Assembly: GCF_000735345.1 (NCBI RefSeq)
Contig: NZ_JMPJ01000047.1
Location: forward strand, 1 to 64,000
Direction of reading: 5' to 3'
Origin: Ewingella americana ATCC 33852
Lineage (GTDB): Bacteria; Pseudomonadota; Gammaproteobacteria; Enterobacterales; Enterobacteriaceae
DNA length: 64,000 nt
Below are positions 7,251 to 15,358 of the stretch, in pieces. The position numbers and the translations under genes were made by a program. The notes beneath the pieces were generated by a model. The model had not been told where the DNA came from. It searched no databases and saw nothing but the letters and a program-made list of their open reading frames with translations. Position 1 is the stretch's first letter. Each line of letters opens with the position of its first letter.

Positions 7251-8249
7251 TCAAACCTTCCCTCGCCAAGTCGCAGGCGTCACGCCTTCCCATATTTTGA
7301 AGGCGCGGAAGAAGGAGCTTTGATCCTCGTAGCCGAGCAGTAGGGCGACTTCGGTGAGGTCTAGTGCGGGATCGGCGAGGAGTTGATGGGCGCGGGCGCG
7401 GCGCACGGCGGAGAGCAGGTTCTGGAAGCTGGTGCCTTCTTCGGTGAGGCGGCGCTGTAAGGTGCGTTCGCTAACGCCCAGCTCTTGCGCCACGGCGGGA
7501 ATGTCCGGGCGTCCGGCGCTGAGTTGGCGCTCTAACAGCCAGCTCACCGTGTCGCGAAACGCCGGCTGATGGTGATACTCGGCCAGCTGTTTATCGAGGG
7601 CGGGAGTGAGCATCTCCAGCAGTTCGGCGTTGTAAGTGAGGAAAGGGCGATCCAGATCGCTGAGATGAAAATAGAGGCGGTTGTGCGTCGCGCCTGTGCG
7701 CACCCGGCAGCCGAAATAGGCTTCGTGGGCGCGGACGTCCAGCTTTGACTCGACCAGTTCGACGCGGCTCGGCTTGATATTATGCCCCGTGCCGCGTCGC
7801 CCAATCTCCAACAGAGTCGCCATGCTGGCGTCGACCAGCACCAAAGGCTCGGTTTGTTCGGCGAATAGCCATGAAAACTCCACCCGGCACAGGCCGCCTT
7901 CCTCTTGGAGTTCTAAATGTTCGGGAACGCACAGCCTTTTATAGCGCGCCATGCGTTGCAGCGCGTCGCGAAAATCACGGGCGTGATAGGCATCGATCAG
8001 GCTAGGAGGAAGCTTCTCGGCAGGAAGAAAAGCAGGCAGTTTAATGCCAATAGCGCTGTCGCCGGTGACATCAAACATCGCCTGCCAGAGCGCAAAATAT
8101 TGGCGCGTATTGATTGGCCCCTGATGGGTGAACACGGCCAGTGGCAACTGAGCCTGGCGGAGTAACTCTGCCGCGCTCACCCCCATGTTCTGTAGCCCAA
8201 GCCACAAGCCAGAAGGGACTTTGATACGGTCGGCAAACTTCTCTGTCAT
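7251..8249 (-). CDS. AraC-family regulator with N-terminal ligand domain
   Basis: The 332-residue protein has a long N-terminal region (about 20-210) of the type found in OruR/AdpA-like AraC regulators and a C-terminal AraC DNA-binding domain (about 230-330) with two helix-turn-helix motifs, the first around ERTLQRRLTEEGTSFQNLL and the second in the segment LDLTEVALLLGYEDQSSFFRAF. It lies 20 nt downstream of the SDR gene on the same strand, so the two are probably one transcript and it may regulate that dehydrogenase. The inducer is unknown. Confidence 0.9.
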   Translation of the reverse strand: MTEKFADRIKVPSGLWLGLQNMGVSAAELLRQAQLPLAVFTHQGPINTRQYFALWQAMFDVTGDSAIGIKLPAFLPAEKLPPSLIDAYHARDFRDALQRMARYKRLCVPEHLELQEEGGLCRVEFSWLFAEQTEPLVLVDASMATLLEIGRRGTGHNIKPSRVELVESKLDVRAHEAYFGCRVRTGATHNRLYFHLSDLDRPFLTYNAELLEMLTPALDKQLAEYHHQPAFRDTVSWLLERQLSAGRPDIPAVAQELGVSERTLQRRLTEEGTSFQNLLSAVRRARAHQLLADPALDLTEVALLLGYEDQSSFFRAFKIWEGVTPATWRGKV

Positions 8250-8269
8250 CGGATTAACTCAGTCTGGTG

Positions 8270-9019
8270 TTACAGGGCTTGCAGGCCGCCGTCGATGGAC
8301 AGCACGTGACCCGTTACGAAAGAAGACTCGTCGGAGAGCAACCAGGCAATGCCGTTGGCAATTTCGACCGGCTCGCCGATGCGTTTCACAGGGTGCATGC
8401 CTGCCACCACGGCTTCGTCAAACTGGCCCATGGCGAACAGGCCCTCCAGCAGCTCGGTGCGCACACCGCCCGGCGCCACGGCGTTGATGCGGATATTCTG
8501 CGCGGCGCACTCCAGCGCGGCTGATTTGGTCATGCCTACTACGCCAAACTTGGTGGCGGCATAAGGGCCAAACAGCGGCGAACCTTTGATACCGGCAATT
8601 GAGCTGATGTTGACGATAGAACCGCCGCCCTGTTGCTGCATCTGACGAATAACATGCTTCATGATGTAATAAGTTCCCATCAGGTTGATGTCAATCATCG
8701 TCTTGAAAATTTCGCTATCGGAGTCGGCCAATAGCTTGGTTTCCAGCGATACCGCCGCGCAGTTTGCCATCCAGTCGAGGCGACCGTGCTGGGCGGCAAC
8801 GCCTTCAATCAGGCTGCGGACTTTATCTTCATCGCTGACGTCGCAACGAACAAAGTTCGCCTGTCCGCCAGCGGCGCGGATCTCGGCGACAACCTGCGCG
8901 CCTTCGGCTTCGCGGCGGCCGCTGATGGTCACGATAGCGCCTTTGGCGGCGAGAAGTTTGGCTGTAGCTTTACCGATACCTGAAGTGCCGCCGGTTACCA
9001 GAGCAATAGGGTGAGTCAT
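8270..9019 (-). CDS. Short-chain dehydrogenase/reductase (SDR)
   Basis: A 249-residue classical SDR. The NAD(P)-binding motif TGGTSGIG is near residues 9-16, followed by the conserved NCAA in place of the usual NNAG, and the Ser-Tyr-Lys catalytic set is visible as SSIAG with YAATK. The C-terminus (VLSIDGGLQAL) fits the fold. I start it at 9019 rather than 9058 because AGGAGT lies 7 nt upstream of that ATG and the protein then opens directly with the Rossmann strand. It would reduce or oxidise a small alcohol or ketone; the substrate cannot be named. It probably shares a transcript with the downstream AraC gene. Confidence 0.9.
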   Translation of the reverse strand: MTHPIALVTGGTSGIGKATAKLLAAKGAIVTISGRREAEGAQVVAEIRAAGGQANFVRCDVSDEDKVRSLIEGVAAQHGRLDWMANCAAVSLETKLLADSDSEIFKTMIDINLMGTYYIMKHVIRQMQQQGGGSIVNISSIAGIKGSPLFGPYAATKFGVVGMTKSAALECAAQNIRINAVAPGGVRTELLEGLFAMGQFDEAVVAGMHPVKRIGEPVEIANGIAWLLSDESSFVTGHVLSIDGGLQAL

Positions 9020-9133
9020 GGGTTGTACTCCTGTCGAGGGTGGATGATGTCCAGTCACGCTGAACCAACTGTCGTCAGGTTATAGACATCCCCAGCCCCG
9101 GTAATTAGTACAATGCGCCACGCGATTGGCAGA

Positions 9134-10789
9134 TCACGCCAACTTGCGATTCTGCAATTTTACGGCGATCAGCATCAGCGTGACGCCTATCAGCACGGCA
9201 ATCGACGCCATCGCCATGCCGTCGCCGACCGAACCTTGCTCGAACTGCCGCCAGACAAACACCGACACCGTCTGCACTCCGGCGGGGGCCAGCAGCAGCG
9301 AAGTGACCAGTTCGCGAGAAGCCACGGCGAACACCATCATCATGGCGGCCAGCAGGCTCGGGCGCACCAGCGGCAGCAGAATTCGCCACAACGCCTGACC
9401 CGCGCTGGCTCCGTGAACCCGCGCCGCGGCGTCGAGGTTGCCGCCAATCTGTTTCATCGCGGCACTGGCGTAGCGCACCGGGTAAGGCAGCAGCAGGCAA
9501 CAGTAAGCCAGCAGCAAAATCGCCCAGCTGTTGTAGGGCGTGACCGGCCAGAAGGTGCGGTTCCACGCCAGAATCAGCCCGACGCCTACTACAATGCCCG
9601 GCAGCGCGGCGGGGAGCAGCGATAAGCCGTCAATCGCCGCCGAGCCACGCGTCTTGCGCACCACGACCAGCCACGACGCCAGCAGACCGACGGCCCCGGT
9701 GATCAGCGCGGTACCCAAGGCCAGACCCAAGCTGGTGCCGAGCGCGCCCAGCGCATCACCGTCGATTTCAAACAGCGCCGCGTAGTGGCGAAGCGAGAGG
9801 TTTTGCCATGAAATCCCGCCGGACAGGGTGTTGGAAAACGCCGTCAGCGCCATGGAGCACAGCGGCATCACCACAGTGACCAAGCCAACCAGTGAGAACA
9901 GGGCTAACACCGGCCATTTCGCCGCGCCCAAGGGTTTCGCCACCACGTCCGCCGGTTTGCCCGTCAGGGTTTCCACATTGCGCCCGGCCAGCACCGCGCG
10001 CTGCACACAGTAGGCACAGAGCGCCAGCGACACCAAGACCAGAGAGAGCACGGCGGCGCCGGGCATATCCACCGGCCAGTCGGCCAGCTTCTGCTCAATG
10101 CCGGTAGTCAGCAGATTTACGCCGCTGCGCGCGCCCAACGCGCCGGGCACGCCATACTCTTCAATCGTCAGGGTGAAAGCCAGCAGCAGGCTGGAGGCCA
10201 TGGCGGGTAGGGCCAAAGGCAGGGTGACGCGGAAAAATGCCCGCCACGGCCCCGCGCCGTGAATACGCGCGACGTCTGCCAGTCGGCTGCCGCTGGCGGC
10301 CATGCTGCGCGACACCGCGAAGTAGACCACCGGGAAGATGTTGAGCGTCATTACCGCAATAATTCCTGGCATCGAGAACAGAAACGCATTGAGTCGCACG
10401 GCCAGCAGTTGCTCCAGATAGCCGTTGGTTTGCAACGCCAGCATCCACGACAGGGCGGCGATATAAGGCGGCACCATGAAGGGGATCAAAAACACTAAGT
10501 CCCACAACGCCGCGCCGGGCAAGGCGAACAAGCCGCGCAGTGCGCCGAGCGGAATACCAATTATCGCGCTGCACAGCGCCACGCCAAGCCCGACTTTCAG
10601 CGTGCTACTGACCATTTCCCTCAGTTGAGCGTCACAAAAAAGTCGGCCAAAAGGGGCGAAGGCATCGCTAAACGCGCCGCCGTCGAGATGCGGGAAAATT
10701 GCTTGTAATACGACAAAACTAACCGGCAGTCCCACCAGAAGCAGCAGCGCAGCGCCGGTGAGCGCGGGTAACAAAAAAGTCTTATTCAT
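9134..10789 (-). CDS. Fe(III)/AfuB-type ABC transporter permease, fused double domain
   Basis: The 551-residue membrane protein carries two tandem permease domains, each with about six hydrophobic segments and an EAA-like loop (first DVARIHGAGPWRAFF, second DAAARVHGASAGQALW). This duplicated form is typical of FbpB/SfuB/AfuB importers for ferric iron, and of relatives carrying phosphonates or sugar phosphates. It is the last gene of a three-gene operon (ATPase, binding protein, permease). A hairpin lies in the 74-nt gap before it. Confidence 0.9.
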   Translation of the reverse strand: MNKTFLLPALTGAALLLLVGLPVSFVVLQAIFPHLDGGAFSDAFAPFGRLFCDAQLREMVSSTLKVGLGVALCSAIIGIPLGALRGLFALPGAALWDLVFLIPFMVPPYIAALSWMLALQTNGYLEQLLAVRLNAFLFSMPGIIAVMTLNIFPVVYFAVSRSMAASGSRLADVARIHGAGPWRAFFRVTLPLALPAMASSLLLAFTLTIEEYGVPGALGARSGVNLLTTGIEQKLADWPVDMPGAAVLSLVLVSLALCAYCVQRAVLAGRNVETLTGKPADVVAKPLGAAKWPVLALFSLVGLVTVVMPLCSMALTAFSNTLSGGISWQNLSLRHYAALFEIDGDALGALGTSLGLALGTALITGAVGLLASWLVVVRKTRGSAAIDGLSLLPAALPGIVVGVGLILAWNRTFWPVTPYNSWAILLLAYCCLLLPYPVRYASAAMKQIGGNLDAAARVHGASAGQALWRILLPLVRPSLLAAMMMVFAVASRELVTSLLLAPAGVQTVSVFVWRQFEQGSVGDGMAMASIAVLIGVTLMLIAVKLQNRKLA

Positions 10790-10829
10790 CAGAAGGGCAT
10801 CTGTTGGTGTAAACGGAGAAGATAAACGT

Positions 10830-10851
10830 CAGGGCCGGTGATTCGGCCCTG
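10830..10851 (-). other. Hairpin between binding-protein and permease genes
   Basis: A perfect 8-bp stem (CAGGGCCG/CGGCCCTG) with a 6-nt loop in the 74-nt gap downstream of the AfuA-like gene, without a T-run. It takes the same position as the hairpin at 3927-3952 in the sugar operon, and probably has the same role of stabilising the binding-protein message. Confidence 0.65.
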
Positions 10852-10863
10852 AACATGGATGAC

Positions 10864-11841
10864 TTAGCGTTGACCAAACAGAGCGGCAAATCGGTCGAGA
10901 ACCTCTTTGCGCGATGCCGAAGCCTGCGCAGCTTCCGGCAGCAGTTTCAGCGATTTAAACAGCGGGCGCTTGGCGTCGATATCGCTGCGCGCTGGCATCA
11001 ACCAAGCTTCGGCAACCAGCTTCTGGCCTTCTTCCGACAGGGCGTAATCGATAAAGGCTTTGGCCTCTTTTTGCTCTTTGCTCGACTTGAGGATCATCAT
11101 CGGGCGTGGCGCGATCACCGTGCCGGTCGACGGGAAAATCACTTTTATTGCTTCACCGTCCTGCACGCTGCTGTAAGAAACATAATCCACCGCGCCGAAC
11201 ACCGCGGCTTTCGCCCCTTGCAGCACCGGCGTCAGGGCCTGTGCGTTAGGGCCGGCAATCACCATGCCGTTGGCTTTGAGCTGGTCAAAGAGCTTCCACG
11301 CCTGCTCGTGCTGGGCATTTTGTAACCCGATCAGCAAATCCAGCGAAGCCCCGGAGAGTGCCGGGTCTGGCGTGGTGACTTTATCTTTAAATTCAGGCTT
11401 GGCGAGGTCAGCCCAATCTTTTGGCTCCGGCGTGCCGCTTTTGCTGTTCCAGACAATCCCCAGCGCCGAAATCCCCTGAGCCACGTAATAAGGCGTTTTG
11501 AACTGTGCCGGAACCTGCGCCGCGTTCGGGCTTTGATAAGGCAGCAGCCAGTTGCGTTTTTGCAGATCTTCGGCGGTATCCCACGAGGCGGAAATCAGAA
11601 TGTCCGCGCGCGGATTGGCTTGTTCAGCGTCAAGGCGCGCCATCACTTTGCCGGTGGTGGCTTGAAAAACGTCGACTTTGACGCCAGTCTGCTTTTCATA
11701 ACCTGCGGCCAATTTTTTAGCCAGAGAGCCGGGGCCTGCGGTGTAGAGCGTTAGGGCATTTGCGCTGCCCACCATTGCGAGAGAAAGAGTCATTGCAGTG
11801 ATTAAACCTGTTTTCGATATAAAAGGAGTGCGTTTCATCAT
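10864..11841 (-). CDS. AfuA/FbpA-like ABC transporter substrate-binding protein
   Basis: A 325-residue periplasmic protein with a signal peptide (MMKRTPF then a hydrophobic core, likely cleavage after SANA near residue 29). The mature part opens LTLYTAGPGS and contains RADILISASWDTAEDLQKRNWL, as in the iron(III)/AfuA cluster of solute-binding proteins. It delivers ligand to the duplicated permease. I see no Fur box in front of the operon, so iron is not assured; phosphorylated sugars and phosphonates are bound by close relatives. The gene begins 17 nt after the ATPase gene. Confidence 0.88.
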   Translation of the reverse strand: MMKRTPFISKTGLITAMTLSLAMVGSANALTLYTAGPGSLAKKLAAGYEKQTGVKVDVFQATTGKVMARLDAEQANPRADILISASWDTAEDLQKRNWLLPYQSPNAAQVPAQFKTPYYVAQGISALGIVWNSKSGTPEPKDWADLAKPEFKDKVTTPDPALSGASLDLLIGLQNAQHEQAWKLFDQLKANGMVIAGPNAQALTPVLQGAKAAVFGAVDYVSYSSVQDGEAIKVIFPSTGTVIAPRPMMILKSSKEQKEAKAFIDYALSEEGQKLVAEAWLMPARSDIDAKRPLFKSLKLLPEAAQASASRKEVLDRFAALFGQR

Positions 11842-11858
11842 CAGTTATCCATCAGAGG

Positions 11859-12608
11859 TTAAAGAGCAAAAGGAACAACACGGGAAGGTTCAATATGGTC
11901 AATTCGCGCGATCTGGCCGTGCTCCATGCGAGCCACGCAGTGCGCCAAGGCTTGGGCTTCTTGCGGGTCATGGGTGACGTAAACCGCCGTGGTACCTAGC
12001 TGGCGCAGGAGCACTGCCATCTCTTCACACAGGGTTTCGCGCAGGTGGCGGTCGAGGTTGGAGAGGGGTTCGTCGAACAGCAAGATTTGCGGCTCAGCGA
12101 CAATCGCCCGCGCCAAGGCCACACGCTGCTGCTGCCCGCCCGAGAGCTCGGCAGGGCGGCGTTCGGCAAAATCCGCTAAGCCTACGCGCTCGAGCGTCGC
12201 CATCACGCGCTGCTTTTGCTCCGCTCCGCGCACACCGCGCATCTGCAAAGGAAAGGCGACGTTTTGCGACACGCTCATGTGCGGCCAGAGCGCGTAATCC
12301 TGAAACGCCATGCCCAGCGAGCGTTTCTCCGGCGGCAAACTGAATCGACCGGCAGCCACGCGAGTGGCACCAAAATGGATCTCACCCGACGACGGATGCA
12401 GCAGCCCGGCTAACAGTTTCAGCAGCGTACTTTTCCCGCAGCCAGAAGGGCCGAGCAGGGCGATGATGGTACCTTTCGGCACCTCGAGATTGACGTTATT
12501 GAGTACCCGATTTGCCCCAAACTGGTGACAAACCTGATGAACAGCGATTGCGGGCAAGGAAGACGCGCACGGGCGCGATCCCAGAGCCGCAAGGTCTGGA
12601 GTGGTCAT
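11859..12608 (-). CDS. ABC transporter ATP-binding protein (FbpC-like, short)
   Basis: A 249-residue ATPase with Walker A GPSGCGKST, Q-loop FQDYALWPH, signature LSGGQQQRVALARA, Walker B ILLFDEP and switch YVTHD. It ends shortly after the H-loop domain and so lacks the TOBE/regulatory C-terminus of FbpC (about 350 residues). It has an N-terminal extension of about 20 residues before the first strand. The start at 12608 is supported by AGAGGA 7 nt upstream. It leads the operon, an unusual order, since the binding protein is normally first. It serves the downstream AfuA/AfuB-like genes. Confidence 0.9.
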   Translation of the reverse strand: MTTPDLAALGSRPCASSLPAIAVHQVCHQFGANRVLNNVNLEVPKGTIIALLGPSGCGKSTLLKLLAGLLHPSSGEIHFGATRVAAGRFSLPPEKRSLGMAFQDYALWPHMSVSQNVAFPLQMRGVRGAEQKQRVMATLERVGLADFAERRPAELSGGQQQRVALARAIVAEPQILLFDEPLSNLDRHLRETLCEEMAVLLRQLGTTAVYVTHDPQEAQALAHCVARMEHGQIARIDHIEPSRVVPFAL

Positions 12609-12707
12609 GGGAACTATCCTCTTTGGGATTTAATGTATCGCTGGAGCTTAAAGGGGATTGATGAAGGATTTATGACTGTTGGGGGAAACAGTCGGAGTCG
12701 CTTTTAA

Positions 12708-12963
12708 ATTCAAATTCAAAACCGTGCGCTGCCGCCACACCGGCCTCAAGGGGCGCCTATCGCCGCGCCCCTCAAGACTCCCCGGCTCTTCACTGCGCGC
12801 TTCGCTGGTGAGGCGGACGTGTTTCAGTTACTTCCGTTATCCACCGCAAAATGTCGCCGCTTAGGCGGTGCCCGAATTTCAGGCTTCGAGCCTTTGGTCT
12901 CGAACCATTCATTCGGCGCCATTTTTGACTGCGGTTTTGAGGCATTTCGACCGTGCCGTTTCA
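12708..12963 (+). repeat. Mosaic hairpin repeat, copy 2 (forward)
   Basis: It begins with two ATTCAA hexamers (12708-12719) and one small-hairpin unit, followed by the variable-stem hairpin at 12749-12772 (arms AGGGGCGC/GCGCCCCT, loop CTATCGCC). Then come the GCCGCTTAGGCGG element, the TTCGAG/CTCGAA stem and the terminal CCGTGCCGTTTCA block. In the middle it resembles copy 4 rather than copies 1, 3 and 5. It faces copy 3 head to head and lies upstream of the AfuABC-like operon, so that operon's promoter must lie within about 100 nt of its first gene or inside the repeat. Confidence 0.87.
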
Positions 12964-13020
12964 TTGGGATGGGGTATTGCAGAAAACTCAGCGGGTTAGT
13001 TCAGTCTTGGTGGGTTTGCT

Positions 13021-13118
13021 CCTTCTCCTCTCAGAGGAGAAGGCTGGGATGAGGAGTGGTTTAAAATCATGCTCAATCTGGCAAACCTCACCCCAGACCT
13101 CTCCTTAAAAAGGAGAGG
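13021..13118 (+). repeat. Module A copy 3 and adjoining hairpin
   Basis: Module A palindrome at 13021-13043 (arms CCTTCTCCTCT/AGAGGAGAAGG) with its GGATGAGGAGTGGTTT flank to 13062, then a separate 9-bp hairpin at 13098-13118 (CCTCTCCTT/AAGGAGAGG, loop AAA). They lie at the junction between the two inverted mosaic repeats. Confidence 0.85.
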
Positions 13119-13135
13119 GAGTAAACCCAAAACAC

Positions 13136-13450
13136 TGAAACGGCACGATGTAAATGCCAGTAGGTCGCATTCAGAAGTGACGCCGAGCAAGAGGTGGAAA
13201 ACCGCGTGGCTTTTTACGCGGGTTGGAATCCCGCAGCGAGGGAACCGCCTAAGCGGCGGCACTTCGCGACGATCACTGTGGCTGCTGAAACATGTCCATT
13301 CCAACCCTGCGAAGCCTCGATCTCCCAGCAGCAAAAAAACGCAGGATTCCAAAGGGTTTCGTTTAAAACCCTTTGGGCCAGTTTGCGTGGCAACGCAAGG
13401 TTTTGACCTTGAGGCCGGCGTGGCGGCAGCGCAAGGTTTTGACCTTAAAG
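13136..13450 (-). repeat. Mosaic hairpin repeat, copy 3 (reverse)
   Basis: An inverted copy that starts with the terminal block (TGAAACGGCAC at 13136) and runs to AAGGTTTTGACCTTAAAG near 13450. The variable-stem hairpin at 13349-13376 has the same 11-bp stem as copy 1 (arms CCAAAGGGTTT/AAACCCTTTGG) and is flanked by the same CCTGCG..CGCAGG and TTGCGT..ACGCAA units. Where copies 1 and 2 have the TTCGAG/CTCGAA stem, this copy has another hairpin around CCGCGTGG..TACGCGGG, shared with copy 5. With copy 2 and module A it fills the 865-nt gap before bcsG. Confidence 0.88.
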
Positions 13451-13473
13451 CAGCTCAAAGGGCTGCCCTCCCT

Positions 13474-15132
13474 TTACTTAGGATAGGGAACCCAACTCCC
13501 CCCATTCAACCGAATGTAAAAGTCCCCTTGGTACTCCATGACCACGGCGTTCTCGTTTTCTGACACCATTGGCGTCTCTGGCAAGTTGCCGCTGAGGGTT
13601 GGCCAGTCGACGGTTGGGGTGGTGAACAGTTTCCCGTCGACGGCGCGGGAGACCAGTTCGGACAGGGCCAGATAGCTGCTTGGCTGATCGATTTTCAGCG
13701 GCGTGGCGGGGTGCGAAGACTCCATGCCGAAGAACTTCACGCCGACCGGGATGTGCGTGATGCTCGGGCTTGGGATGTCACGCAGGCCGGAGATCTGCAT
13801 CTTATCTCCTGCTAACGCTGCGCCGTGCTCGGGCACCACCACCAGCATCACTTTGCGGCCAGACTTCTCGAGTTGATCCATAAAAGCATTCAACTGGGTG
13901 AATAACGTCTCGGCGCGAGTGCGGTAATCCGCCGGTTTATTGGTACCGACGAAACGGTTGCCGTCGTGCAGCGGCACTAAGTTGAAGAAGGTCGCGGTGC
14001 GATCGCTGCCCGCTTTCTGCTGATTTTCCAGCCAGCGGGTGAACAGTTGGCCGTCATTATAAATCGGCGAACCGTCGAACGAGGTCAGGTTATGGCCCAG
14101 CCCGGCTTGTGACATCAGAGGAGCCTGCAACCCGGCATCTTTGCGTAAGTCTTTAATGTAATTACCAAACTCACCGGTGTGATCCATTGCCAACTGGGAT
14201 CCAAAACCAAGGCGAGCGAGATCGTCAAACAGGTAACATTTCTGGCCTGAGGTTTGATACAAATCGTGGTGCGAGGTCTGTCCACAGCTGGCGCGCAGCA
14301 GGCGAATTGAGGCCGGGCCGCTGTAGGAGGTGGCGGAGTTGAAATTGCTGAACACCATGTCGAAGCGCGACCAGAGCGGAGAATTCGCCAGATTGGCGGC
14401 ATCCAGATCTGACCACGCCAGCGAACAGATGTTGATCACCAACAGATCGAACGGCTGGGCGTCGGCGGGCAGAGCTTCAGGGAACTGCGTCTGACGAGTG
14501 CGCTCGCGCTGATAGAACTGCTCTAAATAGGCATTCAGATTTTCATTAGTCGGCGGGCCGCTGACGGTATTCGGCAAGGATTCACCGGGGCTGGGCTGGG
14601 CGACTGGCTGGCTGACCGGCGCTGACGTACTAGCCACGGTTTTCGCCGCCGGGGAGGACCAGCCCGGCAGCACCAGCAGGCTGACATTGAGCCACACCAG
14701 CACCGCCACGGTCAGCGTAGTGATGCGGATCCACTGCGCCACAAACAGATAAGCCACCAGCAGCACGAAGGCCACGCCGACCCACTGCCAGTTAATAAAG
14801 CGGTCTGCCAACTCGAGCAGGTAGTCGAGACTAAATCCGCTGACATCGCCGCCCTGACTGATGATAGTGCGCCAGCCCGGCAGCCAAGTGTCGTGGTAGA
14901 ACAGCCCTAAACCAAACGGCAGGGCCAGCCAGTGACGCCAGCGATGCAGGCGCAGAGAAGGCAGGGGGAACAGCAGGCAGGCGGCGAAAATCAGGTTGCC
15001 CACCGCGTCGAAATTGAGATAACCCTGCCATAACAGAATGAATTTCAGCAGGAAATAGTAATTCCACGCCCCAAGTCCACGCCATGATTGCCACAGGGGA
15101 AGGCGCGTTGCAGTTGTTTTGTTGTTATTCAT
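13474..15132 (-). CDS. bcsG: Cellulose phosphoethanolamine transferase BcsG
   Basis: The 552-residue inner-membrane protein transfers phosphoethanolamine from phospholipid to cellulose in the periplasm. About five membrane segments fill residues 20-160. A Pro/Ser/Ala-rich linker (about 160-200) leads to the alkaline-phosphatase-like catalytic domain. The nucleophile motif SATSYSGPASIRLLRASCGQ (about 266-285) is as in E. coli BcsG, whose catalytic Ser lies in SYSG. The gene is last in bcsEFG and overlaps bcsF by 4 nt (ATGA at 15129-15132). Its 3' end adjoins the inverted repeat pair. Length and motifs look complete. Confidence 0.96.
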   Translation of the reverse strand: MNNNKTTATRLPLWQSWRGLGAWNYYFLLKFILLWQGYLNFDAVGNLIFAACLLFPLPSLRLHRWRHWLALPFGLGLFYHDTWLPGWRTIISQGGDVSGFSLDYLLELADRFINWQWVGVAFVLLVAYLFVAQWIRITTLTVAVLVWLNVSLLVLPGWSSPAAKTVASTSAPVSQPVAQPSPGESLPNTVSGPPTNENLNAYLEQFYQRERTRQTQFPEALPADAQPFDLLVINICSLAWSDLDAANLANSPLWSRFDMVFSNFNSATSYSGPASIRLLRASCGQTSHHDLYQTSGQKCYLFDDLARLGFGSQLAMDHTGEFGNYIKDLRKDAGLQAPLMSQAGLGHNLTSFDGSPIYNDGQLFTRWLENQQKAGSDRTATFFNLVPLHDGNRFVGTNKPADYRTRAETLFTQLNAFMDQLEKSGRKVMLVVVPEHGAALAGDKMQISGLRDIPSPSITHIPVGVKFFGMESSHPATPLKIDQPSSYLALSELVSRAVDGKLFTTPTVDWPTLSGNLPETPMVSENENAVVMEYQGDFYIRLNGGSWVPYPK

Positions 15133-15356
15133 GATGGTGTATTCGATGAGTCCTGCGCGGGATCAGAAGAAGCCGCGAACCCTTGCTGGGCGCGGCTGAC
15201 ATCCTTGGCGGTAATGCGTTTAAGGTAGCGAGGGGACAAAAAGCGCGCCTCGAAGCTCAGTTTCCAATGCTCCAAACGGCGGCCAATGTACATTCCACAG
15301 GGGATCAAAATAATCGCTGCCAGAATGAATATTTCGATGATGTCGCTGATATTCAT
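15129..15356 (-). CDS. bcsF: BcsF small membrane protein
   Basis: A 75-residue protein with one N-terminal membrane segment (about 5-24, ending IPCGMYIGRRL) and a basic cytoplasmic tail. In E. coli BcsF (about 63 residues) anchors the BcsE system to the membrane and works with BcsG. This version is slightly longer because of an acidic/Ser-rich tail. It starts 2 nt after bcsE and overlaps bcsG, so the three genes form one translationally coupled unit. Confidence 0.93.
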   Translation of the reverse strand: MNISDIIEIFILAAIILIPCGMYIGRRLEHWKLSFEARFLSPRYLKRITAKDVSRAQQGFAASSDPAQDSSNTPS

Positions 15357-15358
15357 AG

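Noticed and set aside
12609-12707. Fur box upstream of the AfuABC-like operon
   Set aside because: No run of GATAAT-like hexamers is visible in the 99 nt before the repeat.
13069-13563. Plus-strand open frame of 164 codons across mosaic repeat copy 3 and the bcsG 3' end
   Set aside because: It follows a repeat, shares its frame with the unrelated copy at 42637-43089, runs antisense into bcsG and has no clear ribosome site. Long open frames on both strands are expected from GC-rich repeats.
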